This document shows, one piece after another, positions 1 to 6,986 of a stretch of DNA of 21,486 nucleotides. How positions within the stretch are numbered: position 1 is the stretch's first letter; each line of letters starts with the position of its first letter. Both the position numbers and the translations under genes were made by a program. This DNA is from an uncultured Peptococcaceae bacterium. GTDB taxonomy: Bacteria > Bacillota > Limnochordia > Darwinibacteriales > Darwinibacteriaceae. The DNA lies in NCBI GenBank assembly GCA_937988745.1, contig CALKAR010000275.1, positions 1 through 21,486 on the forward strand, written 5' to 3'. A model generated the notes under the pieces. That model was given only the letters and a program-made list of their open reading frames with translations, was not told the DNA's origin and searched no databases.

Positions 1-618
1 AAGGACGGAATTCCAGCCAAAGTCGCAGCGATTGAATACGATCCAAACCGTACAGCTCGCATCGCACTGCTGCACTATTTGGATGGAGAAAAACGCTATA
101 TTCTCGCTCCTGTGGGCCTCAGCGTAGGTGATATGGTTGAGTCGGGTCCAGATGCAGACATCAAGCCCGGTAACGCTCTGCCCCTCGAGAATATTCCGGT
201 CGGTACCGTTGTTCATAACATTGAACTGCAGCCAGGTAAGGGCGGACAGATGGTGCGTTCCGCAGGTGCGTCCGCTCAGCTGATGGGTAAGACAGGCAAG
301 TATGCAACCCTCAGACTTCCATCTGGCGAATTCCGCATGGTACTGCTGCAGTGCAGAGCTACCATCGGACAGGTTGGCAATGTGGAGCATGAAAACATCG
401 TTATCGGTAAGGCTGGCCGCTCAAGAAAACTGGGTAAGAGACCTCACGTCCGCGGTGTAGCTATGAACCCTGTTGATCACCCACACGGTGGTGGAGAAGG
501 TAAAGCTCCTGTTGGTCTGCCCGGACCTGTTACACCTTGGGGCAAGCCTGCACTGGGTGCACGGACTCGTAAGAAGAAGGCAAGCGATCGCCTGATTATT
601 AGACGGCGCGGGAAGTAA
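1..618 (+). CDS. rplB: 50S ribosomal protein L2, 5'-truncated by the window edge
   Basis: L2 is a core large-subunit protein that binds 23S rRNA near the peptidyl transferase centre and helps subunit association. The open frame runs from base 1 (KDGIPAKVAAIEYDPNRTAR) with no start in view, so about 205 C-terminal residues of a protein that is usually about 275 long are present. The first visible ATG, at 79, is internal to the family's normal sequence and is not the start. The C-terminal domain carries the L2 signature NPVDHPHGGGEGKAPVG, with the conserved histidine implicated in peptidyl transferase function, and ends in a basic tail (RTRKKKASDRLIIRRRGK). It is followed after 28 nt by rpsS, as expected in an S10 operon. 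Identification is certain. Confidence 0.98.
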   Translation, partial: KDGIPAKVAAIEYDPNRTARIALLHYLDGEKRYILAPVGLSVGDMVESGPDADIKPGNALPLENIPVGTVVHNIELQPGKGGQMVRSAGASAQLMGKTGKYATLRLPSGEFRMVLLQCRATIGQVGNVEHENIVIGKAGRSRKLGKRPHVRGVAMNPVDHPHGGGEGKAPVGLPGPVTPWGKPALGARTRKKKASDRLIIRRRGK

Positions 619-646
619 GTAGGGTTTTCTCCGAGGAGGTGTAGTA

Positions 647-925
647 ATGAGTAGATCTCTTAAGAAGGGTCCTTTTGCCGATGAGCACCTGCTCAAGAAA
701 GTGCGAGAGCTCAATGACAAAGGCGAAAAAAAGGTAATCAAAACATGGTCTAGAAGATCGACCATTTTTCCTGAAATGGTAGGGCATACAATAGCAGTTC
801 ACGATGGACGCCGGCACGTGCCCATTTATATCACCGAGGAAATGGTTGGACACAAACTGGGAGAGTTTGCACCGACCAGAACCTTCCGGGGCCATGCTGG
901 CAGCGAGAAGTCTTCGCGTAGATAA
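647..925 (+). CDS. rpsS: 30S ribosomal protein S19
   Basis: S19 sits in the head of the small subunit, pairs with S13 and contacts the A-site region. The 92-residue product opens MSRSLKKGPFADEHLLKKV and contains the family block VGHTIAVHDGRRHVPIYITEEMVGHKLGEF (from about residue 45), then GEFAPTRTFRGH. Length is normal for the family. The ATG at 647 is preceded by GAGGAGGTG (633-641) at good spacing, which fixes the start. It sits between rplB and rplV in the standard order and is presumably co-transcribed with them. Confidence 0.98.
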   Translation: MSRSLKKGPFADEHLLKKVRELNDKGEKKVIKTWSRRSTIFPEMVGHTIAVHDGRRHVPIYITEEMVGHKLGEFAPTRTFRGHAGSEKSSRR

Positions 926-944
926 GCAGAATGGGGGATAGAAC

Positions 945-1295
945 ATGATTGAAGAAAGGAAAGCCAAAGCGGTTGCCCGGCATGTGAGAATTTCTCCGCG
1001 TAAAGCTCGCCAGGTAATCGATTTGATTCGTGGTAAAGATGCTCAAGAAGCATTGACCATCCTGCGCTTTACGCCGAAGGCTGCATCTCCCATCATCGCT
1101 AAGGTGGTGCGCAGTGCCATGGCCAATGCTGAGAACAATCACGATATGGACGTTGATTCTTTGTACGTTGCCGAGTGCTACGTAGATGAAGGCCCCACGC
1201 TGAAGAGAATTCGGCCTCGGGCAAGAGGAATGGCTGATAGAATCCGGAAGCGTACAAGCCACATCACTGTCATCTTGCGGGAAAAGGAGGAATAG
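945..1295 (+). CDS. rplV: 50S ribosomal protein L22
   Basis: L22 lines the nascent-peptide exit tunnel and binds all domains of 23S rRNA early in assembly. The 116-residue sequence shows the family signatures RHVRISPRKARQVIDLIRGK near the N terminus and, in the C-terminal half, GPTLKRIRPRARGMADRIRKRTSHITV. The latter includes the beta-hairpin loop that projects into the tunnel and is where macrolide-resistance changes usually map; nothing unusual is visible in it. The ATG at 945 follows GGGGGA (932-937). Only 4 nt separate the stop from the rpsC start, so translation of the two is probably coupled. Confidence 0.98.
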   Translation: MIEERKAKAVARHVRISPRKARQVIDLIRGKDAQEALTILRFTPKAASPIIAKVVRSAMANAENNHDMDVDSLYVAECYVDEGPTLKRIRPRARGMADRIRKRTSHITVILREKEE

Positions 1296-1299
1296 GTGC

Positions 1300-1962
1300 G
1301 TGGGTCAGAAAGTACACCCGGTAGGGTTTAGACTTGGAGTCGTTAAAGACTGGGAAAGCAAATGGTACGCTAACAAGCGTGAATATGCAGATTTGCTCCA
1401 TGAAGACCTGAAGCTGAAGCGCCTGATTAAGAAGCGTTTCTACACCGCAGGTATTTCCAAGATTGAAATTGAACGCGCAGCCAATCGGGCCAAGATCACC
1501 ATCCACACCGGACGCCCTGGCATGGTGATTGGTAAAGGTGGCTCCGAAGTTGACAAACTGCGCAAAGATCTGGAGCAGCTGACTGGCCGTCAGATTCATG
1601 TCAACATTGTGGAGGTAAAACATCCGGAACTGGATGCACAGCTGGTTGCTGAGAATATCGCATTCCAGCTCGAGCGGCGGATTTCTTTCCGGAGAGCTAT
1701 GCGCCAGGCACAGCAGCGTGCAATGCGCTTAGGTGCTAAAGGTATTAAGGTAGCTGTCTCCGGTCGCTTAGGCGGCGCCGAAATCGCCCGTACAGAGTGG
1801 AACCCCGAAGGATCCATTCCCCTCCACACACTGAGAGCAGATATTGACTACGGATTTGCCGAAGCAGCAACAACCTTCGGTCAGATCGGAGTCAAGGTAT
1901 GGATTTATCGAGGTGAGATTCTACCAGAAAGAGTCGAACAGAAGGCTAAGGGGGGCAAGTAA
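1300..1962 (+). CDS. rpsC: 30S ribosomal protein S3
   Basis: S3 is part of the mRNA entry site of the 30S head and contributes to helicase activity there. The product is 220 residues long. It begins MGQKVHPVGFRLGVVKDWES, has a KH domain with the GxxG loop MVIGKGGSEVDKLR at about residues 75-90, and a C-terminal S3 domain (GIKVAVSGRLGGAEIARTEW, then GSIPLHTLRADIDYGF). The start is a GTG at 1300 behind AAAAGGAGG (1282-1290). A nearby GTG at 1296 is in a different frame. Lies directly upstream of rplP with a 3-nt gap. Confidence 0.98.
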   Translation: MGQKVHPVGFRLGVVKDWESKWYANKREYADLLHEDLKLKRLIKKRFYTAGISKIEIERAANRAKITIHTGRPGMVIGKGGSEVDKLRKDLEQLTGRQIHVNIVEVKHPELDAQLVAENIAFQLERRISFRRAMRQAQQRAMRLGAKGIKVAVSGRLGGAEIARTEWNPEGSIPLHTLRADIDYGFAEAATTFGQIGVKVWIYRGEILPERVEQKAKGGK

Positions 1963-1965
1963 CAG

Positions 1966-2400
1966 ATGCTGATTCCAAAGCGTGTCAAGTATCGCAGAGT
2001 CCACCGTGGCCGCATGACAGGCAAGGCTCAGAGGGGTTCAACAGTAACTTACGGAGAATTTGGCCTGCAGGCTTTAGAGCCAGGTTGGATTAAAAATACA
2101 CAGATCGAAGCAGCCCGTGTTGCAATGACTCGTCATATTAGAAGAGGCGGTAAGGTTTGGATTCGGATTTTCCCCGACAAACCGATTACCCGCAAGCCTG
2201 CCGAAACTCGTATGGGTTCCGGTAAAGGTGCTCCTGAATACTGGGTCGCAGTTGTAAAGCCCGGGAGAATTATGTTCGAGATCGGTGGTGTGCCTGAAGA
2301 ACTGGCGCGGGAAGCTATGACATTAGCAGCTCACAAGCTCCCCATTAAGACCAAGTTCGTATCTCGTACAACAGCAGGTGGTGACGCAAATGAAGGCTAA
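1966..2400 (+). CDS. rplP: 50S ribosomal protein L16
   Basis: L16 helps place the A-site tRNA on the large subunit and is among the last proteins added in assembly. The 144-residue product opens MLIPKRVKYRRVHRGRMTG and shows the family blocks ARVAMTRHIRRGGKVWIRIFPDKP and TRMGSGKGAPEYWVAVVKPGR, followed by FEIGGVPEELAREAMTLAAHKLPIKTKFV. Length matches the family. Its last 11 bases overlap the start of rpmC, which suggests translational coupling. Confidence 0.98.
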   Translation: MLIPKRVKYRRVHRGRMTGKAQRGSTVTYGEFGLQALEPGWIKNTQIEAARVAMTRHIRRGGKVWIRIFPDKPITRKPAETRMGSGKGAPEYWVAVVKPGRIMFEIGGVPEELAREAMTLAAHKLPIKTKFVSRTTAGGDANEG

Positions 2401-2593
2401 TGAGGTTCGGAAATTAACCGATACTGAGTTGGAACAGAGACTGTCTGAACTGAAGGAAGAGCTCTTCAACCTGCGGTTTCAACTGGCCACTGGCCAATTA
2501 GATAACCCAATGCGCATTCGTGCTGTGCGCAAGGACATCGCCCGGGTTAAAACCATCATGCGTGAACGGGCGCTGAACATTCAAAGAGCTTAG
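2390..2593 (+). CDS. rpmC: 50S ribosomal protein L29
   Basis: L29 lies beside the exit tunnel next to L23 and forms part of the docking platform for SRP and trigger factor. The protein is about 67 residues, MKANEVRKLTDTELEQRLSE at its start, with the helical-hairpin motif LKEELFNLRFQLATGQLDNP and a C-terminal arm RKDIARVKTIMRERAL. The frame is open further upstream with GTG codons at 2378 and 2381. The ATG at 2390 matches where the family normally starts and has AGCAGGTGGTGA just upstream inside rplP. The gene overlaps the end of rplP by 11 nt. Confidence 0.95.
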   Translation: MKANEVRKLTDTELEQRLSELKEELFNLRFQLATGQLDNPMRIRAVRKDIARVKTIMRERALNIQRA

Positions 2594-2627
2594 ATACCCT
2601 TAAGGAACTGCGAAGGGAGGAGCAGAT

Positions 2628-2888
2628 GTGAACGAAGACAGACGCATGAGACGGAGCAGAGTGGGCACTGTCGTCAGCGATAAAATGGATAAGACTGTTG
2701 TGGTGCAGGTCGAGCGGATTATCAGACATCCCCTGTACGGAAAGACAATGCGCCGCTCAGTAAAGTTCAAAGCCCACGATGAGAATAATGAGTGCAGGGT
2801 TGGCGATCGGGTGCGCATTATGGAAACCCGCCCACTCAGCAAAGACAAGCGCTGGCGAGTGGCCGAGATTGTGGAGAGGGCTCGCTAG
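2628..2888 (+). CDS. rpsQ: 30S ribosomal protein S17
   Basis: S17 is a primary 16S rRNA-binding protein with an OB fold that starts assembly of the 30S body. The 86-residue product has the family core GTVVSDKMDKTVVVQVERIIRHPLYGK and then CRVGDRVRIMETRPLSKDKRW. It starts at GTG 2628 behind GGGAGGAG (2615-2622). An ATG at 2626 is closed at once by TGA, so it is not a start. The 60-nt gap to rplN is one of the longest in the cluster and corresponds to the boundary between S10 and spc operons in enterobacteria. Confidence 0.97.
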   Translation: MNEDRRMRRSRVGTVVSDKMDKTVVVQVERIIRHPLYGKTMRRSVKFKAHDENNECRVGDRVRIMETRPLSKDKRWRVAEIVERAR

Positions 2889-2948
2889 TCAGCGGTAAAT
2901 TCGCTGTTTGATGAAACCCTAGAATGGTGAAGGGAAGGAGGAGCTGAC

Positions 2949-3317
2949 GTGATCCAGCAAGAGAGTCGTCTAAAAGTAGCAGACAATACCGGAGCACGTG
3001 AGATCTTATGCATCCGAGTGCTTGGCGGATCGGGACGGCGCTACGCCGGTGTTGGTGATGTAATCATCGCTTCAGTTAAGAGTGCTGTACCTGGCGGCGT
3101 AGTTAAGAAAGGCGATGTTGTAAAAGCCGTAATCGTCCGGACCAAGAAGCAGTACCGCCGGCCTGATGGTTCATATATCCGTTTTGATGAAAACGCAGCT
3201 GTAATCATCAATGATCAGAATAACCCGAGAGGCACCCGTATTTTCGGGCCAGTTGCCCGTGAACTGCGGGAAAAAGACTTCATGAGAATTGTCTCTCTAG
3301 CTCCTGAGGTTCTGTAG
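2949..3317 (+). CDS. rplN: 50S ribosomal protein L14
   Basis: L14 binds 23S rRNA at the subunit interface and forms an intersubunit bridge with 16S rRNA; it is also the target of the silencing factor RsfS. The product is 122 residues: IQQESRLKVADNTGAREILC at the start, then GVGDVIIASVKSAVPGGVVKKGDVVKAVIVRTKK and a C-terminal FGPVARELREKDFMRIVSLAPEVL. Length is exactly typical. The GTG start at 2949 is preceded by GGAAGGAGGAG (2933-2943). The 60-nt spacer upstream holds a small stem (CAGCG 2890-2894 with CGCTG 2902-2906), too short to assign a role. Confidence 0.98.
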   Translation: MIQQESRLKVADNTGAREILCIRVLGGSGRRYAGVGDVIIASVKSAVPGGVVKKGDVVKAVIVRTKKQYRRPDGSYIRFDENAAVIINDQNNPRGTRIFGPVARELREKDFMRIVSLAPEVL

Positions 3318-3335
3318 AAGAAAGGAGGATGGGAA

Positions 3336-3656
3336 GTGAGCAAAGTCCATGTTAAGAGCGGCGATCGGGTCAAGGTAATCACCGGTGACAGTGCCGGCAA
3401 GATCGGTAAGGTGCTGGAGGTTTTTCCCCGCCGTGGTAAGATAATTGTGGATGGCGTCAACATCCAGAAAAAGCATACTCGTCCGACTCAAACGAACACT
3501 CAGGGTGGTATTGTGGAAAAGCCGGGTGTGATTGATGCTTCGAATGTCGCCTTGGTCTGCCCAAGCTGCAACCAAGCTACCCGAGTTAGCAGGCAGCGTT
3601 CGGAAGATGGTAAGCTTACACGCCTATGCAAAAAATGTGGTAAGGCAATCGATTAG
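3336..3656 (+). CDS. rplX: 50S ribosomal protein L24 with C-terminal zinc-ribbon-like motif
   Basis: L24 is an assembly initiator that binds the 5' end of 23S rRNA. The 106-residue product has an N-terminal KOW/SH3-like fold (VKSGDRVKVITGDSAGKIGKV) and the conserved block VDGVNIQKKHTRPTQ near residues 39-53. The C-terminal part has two cysteine pairs, C75-x2-C78 and C98-x2-C101 (CPSC ... CKKC), which look like a zinc knuckle; this is a known feature of many bacterial L24 proteins. Starts with GTG at 3336 after AAAGGAGG (3321-3328). Confidence 0.97.
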   Translation: MSKVHVKSGDRVKVITGDSAGKIGKVLEVFPRRGKIIVDGVNIQKKHTRPTQTNTQGGIVEKPGVIDASNVALVCPSCNQATRVSRQRSEDGKLTRLCKKCGKAID

Positions 3657-3685
3657 GATTTCGTTGGAGAAGGGGGGAGTAGCTC

Positions 3686-4225
3686 ATGGCACGCTTTAAA
3701 GAAAAGTATTGGAATGAAGTAGTACCTGCCATGATGGAGCGGTTTGGCTACAAGAATGTTATGCAGGTACCCCGTTTTGATAAAATCGTCTTGAATATCG
3801 GCTGCGGAGACGCAGTGGCAGATCCAAAGGCACTGGAAGGAGCAGTCCGTGATCTGGAGACCATCTCTGGACAGAAGCCCGTTATTACACGAGCCAAGAA
3901 GTCTGTGGCTGCCTTCAGAATTCGCGAAGGGATGCCCATTGGATGTAAGGTAACCCTTAGAGGCGATAGAATGTTCGAATTCCTTGATCGGCTGATCAGC
4001 GTCACACTCCCACGGATTCGTGACTTCCGTGGAGTATCGGCCACATCTTTCGATGGACACGGCAATTACAGCCTTGGCCTGCGCGAACAGCTGGTCTTCC
4101 CAGAAATCGACTACGATAAGATCGAGAAGGTCCGGGGCTTAGAAGTTGTGATTGCCACTACAGCTGAGACTGACGAAGAAGCTTATGAACTCTTGAAGCT
4201 TATGGGAATGCCATTTAGAAGCTGA
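3686..4225 (+). CDS. rplE: 50S ribosomal protein L5
   Basis: L5 binds 5S rRNA with L18 and L25 and contacts P-site tRNA in the central protuberance. The 179-residue product matches the family from end to end: FKEKYWNEVVPAMMERFGYKNVMQVP at the start, KIVLNIGCGDAVADPKALEGAV, then the ITRAKKSVAAFRIREGMPIGCKVTLRG block and C-terminal LREQLVFPEIDYDKI. The ATG at 3686 follows GGGGGGAG (3673-3680). It is in its normal place between rplX and the short S14 gene. Confidence 0.98.
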   Translation: MARFKEKYWNEVVPAMMERFGYKNVMQVPRFDKIVLNIGCGDAVADPKALEGAVRDLETISGQKPVITRAKKSVAAFRIREGMPIGCKVTLRGDRMFEFLDRLISVTLPRIRDFRGVSATSFDGHGNYSLGLREQLVFPEIDYDKIEKVRGLEVVIATTAETDEEAYELLKLMGMPFRS

Positions 4226-4238
4226 AAGGAGAGATACC

Positions 4239-4424
4239 GTGGCAAAGAAGTCAAAGATTATTAAAGCGCAGCGTACGCCTAAGTTCCAAGTACGCCAGGT
4301 TAATCGCTGCCGGATCTGCGGACGCCCCCGGGGCTACATGCGCCGCTTTCAGATGTGCCGGGTCTGCTTCCGGAAGTTAGCCAACGAAGGCCAAATTCCC
4401 GGAGTGAAGAAGGCCAGCTGGTAA
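4239..4424 (+). CDS. rpsZ: 30S ribosomal protein S14, zinc-binding short form (type Z)
   Basis: S14 is in the 30S head next to S3 and S10. This is the 61-residue zinc-binding version, with four cysteines at residues 24, 27, 40 and 43 (CRICGRPRGYMRRFQMCRVC) that bind one Zn ion. The C-terminal KLANEGQIPGVKKASW is the standard ending. The Cys-lacking long paralog (rpsN) that some Bacillota induce when zinc is scarce is not in this window. The GTG start at 4239 is preceded by AAAGGAGAG (4225-4233). Confidence 0.97.
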   Translation: MAKKSKIIKAQRTPKFQVRQVNRCRICGRPRGYMRRFQMCRVCFRKLANEGQIPGVKKASW

Positions 4425-4454
4425 AGACGTTTCATCCGAAGGGAGGTTTCCAGT

Positions 4455-4853
4455 ATGGTAATGACTGATCCAATCGCCGATATGCTGACTCGGATCCGGA
4501 ATGCTAATTCCGTCAAACATGAATCGGTGGATATTCCCAGCTCAAAATTAAAGGTTGAAATAGCCCGCATCCTCAAGGATGAAGGATTTATTCGGGAATA
4601 TAAGGTTATAGAAGATGGTAAGCAAGGCATTTTGCGCATTTACCTCAAATACACACCCCAAAAGGACCAAGTTATTCAAGGTCTAAAGCGCATCAGCAAG
4701 CCTGGTCTGCGCGTTTACGCTAACAAAGATGAGGTTCCCCGCGTATTGGGCGGCCTTGGTATTGCAATTCTGTCCACTTCTAAAGGGGTTATTACAGACA
4801 AGACTGCCCGCCAGGAAGGCGTTGGCGGCGAAGTAATCTGCTACGTTTGGTAA
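4455..4853 (+). CDS. rpsH: 30S ribosomal protein S8
   Basis: S8 is a primary binder of the central domain of 16S rRNA and, in enterobacteria, the translational repressor of the spc operon. The 132-residue product has the N-terminal block TDPIADMLTRIRNANSVKHESVDIP and the C-terminal signature near residues 100-131 (GLGIAILSTSKGVITDKTARQEGVGGEVICYVW). The ATG at 4455 is placed 8 nt after GGGAGG (4441-4446). A second ATG at 4461 would also fit the family but is 14 nt from that site, so 4455 is preferred. I did not find an obvious S8-site mimic in the DNA. Confidence 0.97.
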   Translation: MVMTDPIADMLTRIRNANSVKHESVDIPSSKLKVEIARILKDEGFIREYKVIEDGKQGILRIYLKYTPQKDQVIQGLKRISKPGLRVYANKDEVPRVLGGLGIAILSTSKGVITDKTARQEGVGGEVICYVW

Positions 4854-4866
4854 GGGGGGGAAATAA

Positions 4867-5412
4867 ATGTCCAGAATTGGCAAGATGCCAATTGCGATTC
4901 CAGCAGGAGTTGAAGTTAAGCTGACCGGCAACGTCATCGAAGTTAAAGGGCCGAAGGGACAGCTCACCAAAGAACTTCACCCTGACATGATCATAGAGCA
5001 AGAAGACGGTTTCATTCATGTCAAGCGCCCCAGCGAGTCGAAAGAGCATCGCTCTCTGCACGGCCTCACCCGTACCTTGGTCGCCAACATGGTTCAGGGC
5101 GTGACCGAAGGATTTTCACGCAACCTGGAGATCCACGGTGTAGGCTATCGTGCTGCCAAACAGGGTAACAAGCTCGTATTGACCCTGGGTTTTTCACATC
5201 CCGTTGAGATAGTACCGGAGCCGGGAATCGAAATTGATGTACCGGCACCCACAAGAATTACTATCAGAGGCATTGACAAGGAGCTTGTGGGTCAGACCGC
5301 TGCAGTTATTCGAGATCTACGCAGACCTGAGCCTTACCTCGGCAAAGGTATCCGTTACGAAGGTGAACGGATTCGTCGGAAGGCTGGTAAGGCTGGCCGA
5401 GCTGGTTCTTAG
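4867..5412 (+). CDS. rplF: 50S ribosomal protein L6
   Basis: L6 lies near the factor-binding site of the large subunit and is needed for late 50S assembly. The 181-residue product shows its two homologous domains: SRIGKMPIAIPAGVEVKLTG with VKGPKGQLTKELHPDM, then the central LVANMVQGVTEGFSRNLEIHGVGYRA and the C-terminal signature PEPYLGKGIRYEGERIRRKAGKAG. The ATG at 4867 follows a long G-rich ribosome binding site (AAGGGGGGGAAA, 4852-4863). Confidence 0.98.
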   Translation: MSRIGKMPIAIPAGVEVKLTGNVIEVKGPKGQLTKELHPDMIIEQEDGFIHVKRPSESKEHRSLHGLTRTLVANMVQGVTEGFSRNLEIHGVGYRAAKQGNKLVLTLGFSHPVEIVPEPGIEIDVPAPTRITIRGIDKELVGQTAAVIRDLRRPEPYLGKGIRYEGERIRRKAGKAGRAGS

Positions 5413-5437
5413 TTTGCAATAAGGATGGTGAGTATAG

Positions 5438-5806
5438 ATGGCCAAATTTGATAGGCAAAAGGCACGCAAACGCCGCCATCTGCGTGTGCGCAGGAAGATT
5501 TCTGGAACTGCTGAGCGTCCAAGACTGTCTGTGTACCGCAGCCTGAAGCATATTCATGCTCAAATTATTGATGATACAGTCGGCCACACCCTGGTTTCGG
5601 CTTCGTCCACAGAACCTGAACTGAAGGCTGTGCTGCCCAATGGCGGTGGCAATAAGGAAGCTGCAAAACAGGTCGGCCTGATCATTGCTCAGAGAGCAAA
5701 AGAAAAAGGTATTACAAGTGTAGTCTTTGATCGGGGCGGAAATATCTACCACGGCAGAATCGCAGCTCTTGCTGAGGGAGCACGCGAGGGCGGCCTGGAA
5801 TTTTAG
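5438..5806 (+). CDS. rplR: 50S ribosomal protein L18
   Basis: L18 binds 5S rRNA and ties it to the large subunit. The 122-residue protein has a very basic N terminus (FDRQKARKRRHLRVRRKISG), then TAERPRLSVYRSLKHIHAQIIDD and a C-terminal VVFDRGGNIYHGRIAALAEGAREGGLEF, all diagnostic. The ATG at 5438 is preceded by AAGGATGGTGAG (5421-5432). Sits between rplF and rpsE as in the usual spc order. Confidence 0.98.
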   Translation: MAKFDRQKARKRRHLRVRRKISGTAERPRLSVYRSLKHIHAQIIDDTVGHTLVSASSTEPELKAVLPNGGGNKEAAKQVGLIIAQRAKEKGITSVVFDRGGNIYHGRIAALAEGAREGGLEF

Positions 5807-5827
5807 GAGCAAGGGAGGGAAGTAAGC

Positions 5828-6331
5828 TTGGCAAAACGAATTGATGCTAGTGGATTGGAACTGGAAGAACGCTTAGTCAGTATTAATCCTGTATCTAAAA
5901 CAGTAAAAGGTGGCCGGAGCCGTTCCTTCAGTGCTCTTGTAGTTGTAGGAGATGGCAATGGCCGGGTTGGTGCTGGCTTGGGTAAGGCTAAGGAAGTCGC
6001 CGAAGCCATTCGTAAAGCTTCTGAAGAAGCGAAGCGGAATCTGATTGAAGTTCCTATCATTGGAACCACTATTCCGCATGAAGTTACAGAGAGGTTCGCT
6101 GGTGCCCAGGTCATGCTGAAACCAGCTTCAGAAGGTACAGGAGTTATTGCCGGTGGTCCGGTCCGCGCGGTTTTGGAGGTAGCAGGGGTTAAGGATATCC
6201 TGACCAAGTCCCTTGGTTCTTCTAATCCGATTAACGTTGTGCGTGCAACCCTCAAGGGCATCCAGAAGCTTAGAACTGTAGAGGATGTAGCCCGCCTGCG
6301 TGGAAAAACTCCTGGAGAGATCTTGGGTTAG
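5828..6331 (+). CDS. rpsE: 30S ribosomal protein S5
   Basis: S5 acts at the mRNA entry channel and influences decoding accuracy. The 167-residue product has the double-stranded-RNA-binding-like N-terminal domain with LVSINPVSKTVKGGRSRSFS and ALVVVGDGNGRVGAGLGKAKEV. The C-terminal domain reads GTGVIAGGPVRAVLEVAGVKDILTKSLGSSNPINVVRATL. The start is a TTG at 5828, supported by GGGAGGGAAG (5813-5822) and by the family start (AKRIDASGLELEERLVSI). No ATG in the frame lies near a ribosome binding site. Confidence 0.97.
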   Translation: MAKRIDASGLELEERLVSINPVSKTVKGGRSRSFSALVVVGDGNGRVGAGLGKAKEVAEAIRKASEEAKRNLIEVPIIGTTIPHEVTERFAGAQVMLKPASEGTGVIAGGPVRAVLEVAGVKDILTKSLGSSNPINVVRATLKGIQKLRTVEDVARLRGKTPGEILG

Positions 6332-6343
6332 GGGGCGAACGTT

Positions 6344-6529
6344 GTGGCAAAATTAAAGATTAAATATAAGAAAAGTGCAATTGGTTATGCACAAGATCAG
6401 AAGGATACGATTGCTGCTCTTGGCCTGACCAAGCTCGGCAGCGAAGTTATCCATGACGACACCCCCTCTATCAGGGGTATGGTAAACAAGGTACGTCATC
6501 TTGTAGAAGTCGAAGAAATAGAAGAATAA
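6344..6529 (+). CDS. rpmD: 50S ribosomal protein L30
   Basis: L30 is a small 23S rRNA-binding protein. The 61-residue product has the family pattern AKLKIKYKKSAIGYAQDQKDTIAALGLTKLG followed by VIHDDTPSIRGMVNKVRHLVEVEE. It starts at GTG 6344, close behind GGGGGCG (6331-6337). It lies 12 nt after rpsE and 16 nt before rplO, the usual position. It is a few residues longer at the C terminus than the shortest L30 proteins, through an acidic VEEIEE end. Confidence 0.97.
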   Translation: MAKLKIKYKKSAIGYAQDQKDTIAALGLTKLGSEVIHDDTPSIRGMVNKVRHLVEVEEIEE

Positions 6530-6545
6530 TTGAGGGGGTGAGACT

Positions 6546-6986
6546 GTGCGGATTCACGAACTTAAGCCTGCTGAAAACAGTCGTTCTTCACGCAAACGGG
6601 TAGGCCGCGGTATCGGTTCGGGACTCGGCAAGACTTCCGGTCGCGGACAAAAGGGGCAGCACTCTCGTTCTGGCGGTGGTAAAGCTCCTTACTTCGAAGG
6701 TGGTCAAACCCCACTAGTTCGGCGCCTGCCCAAGCGGGGATTCACCAGCATTTTCCAGGTGCAGTATGCAGAAGTTAATGTTGGCGAACTGAACCGTTTT
6801 GAACCGGGAACTGTTGTCACTCCCCAACTGCTGAAAGAAGCGGGGCTCGTCAAGAAGATCAAGGACGGCATTAAGATTTTAGGAGACGGTGAGCTTAACC
6901 ATGCACTGACAGTGCAGGCTCATAAGTTTACAAAATCGGCGGCAGCCAAGATCGAAGAGGCTGGCGGCAAAGTTGAGGTGATCTAG
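6546..6986 (+). CDS. rplO: 50S ribosomal protein L15
   Basis: L15 is a late-assembling large-subunit protein that contacts many segments of 23S rRNA. The 146-residue product shows the long basic N-terminal extension with RKRVGRGIGSGLGKTSGRGQKGQHSRSGGG, the FEGGQTPLVRRLPKRGFTS block, and the C-terminal signature KFTKSAAAKIEEAGGKVEVI. The GTG start at 6546 is behind GAGGGGGTGAG (6532-6542). Its TAG stop is immediately followed by the TTG start of secY, with no spacer. Confidence 0.98.
   Translation: MRIHELKPAENSRSSRKRVGRGIGSGLGKTSGRGQKGQHSRSGGGKAPYFEGGQTPLVRRLPKRGFTSIFQVQYAEVNVGELNRFEPGTVVTPQLLKEAGLVKKIKDGIKILGDGELNHALTVQAHKFTKSAAAKIEEAGGKVEVI

Noticed and set aside
421..1262. Long - strand frames opposite rplB, rpsS and rplV
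   Set aside because: They lie opposite unmistakable ribosomal protein genes, lack ribosome binding sites, and their products look like no known family.
2889..2948. A 5-bp stem in the rpsQ-rplN spacer, CAGCG with CGCTG, as a possible spc operon control site
   Set aside because: Five base pairs with a 7-nt loop is easily chance. There is no T run and no resemblance I can show to the S8 binding site.
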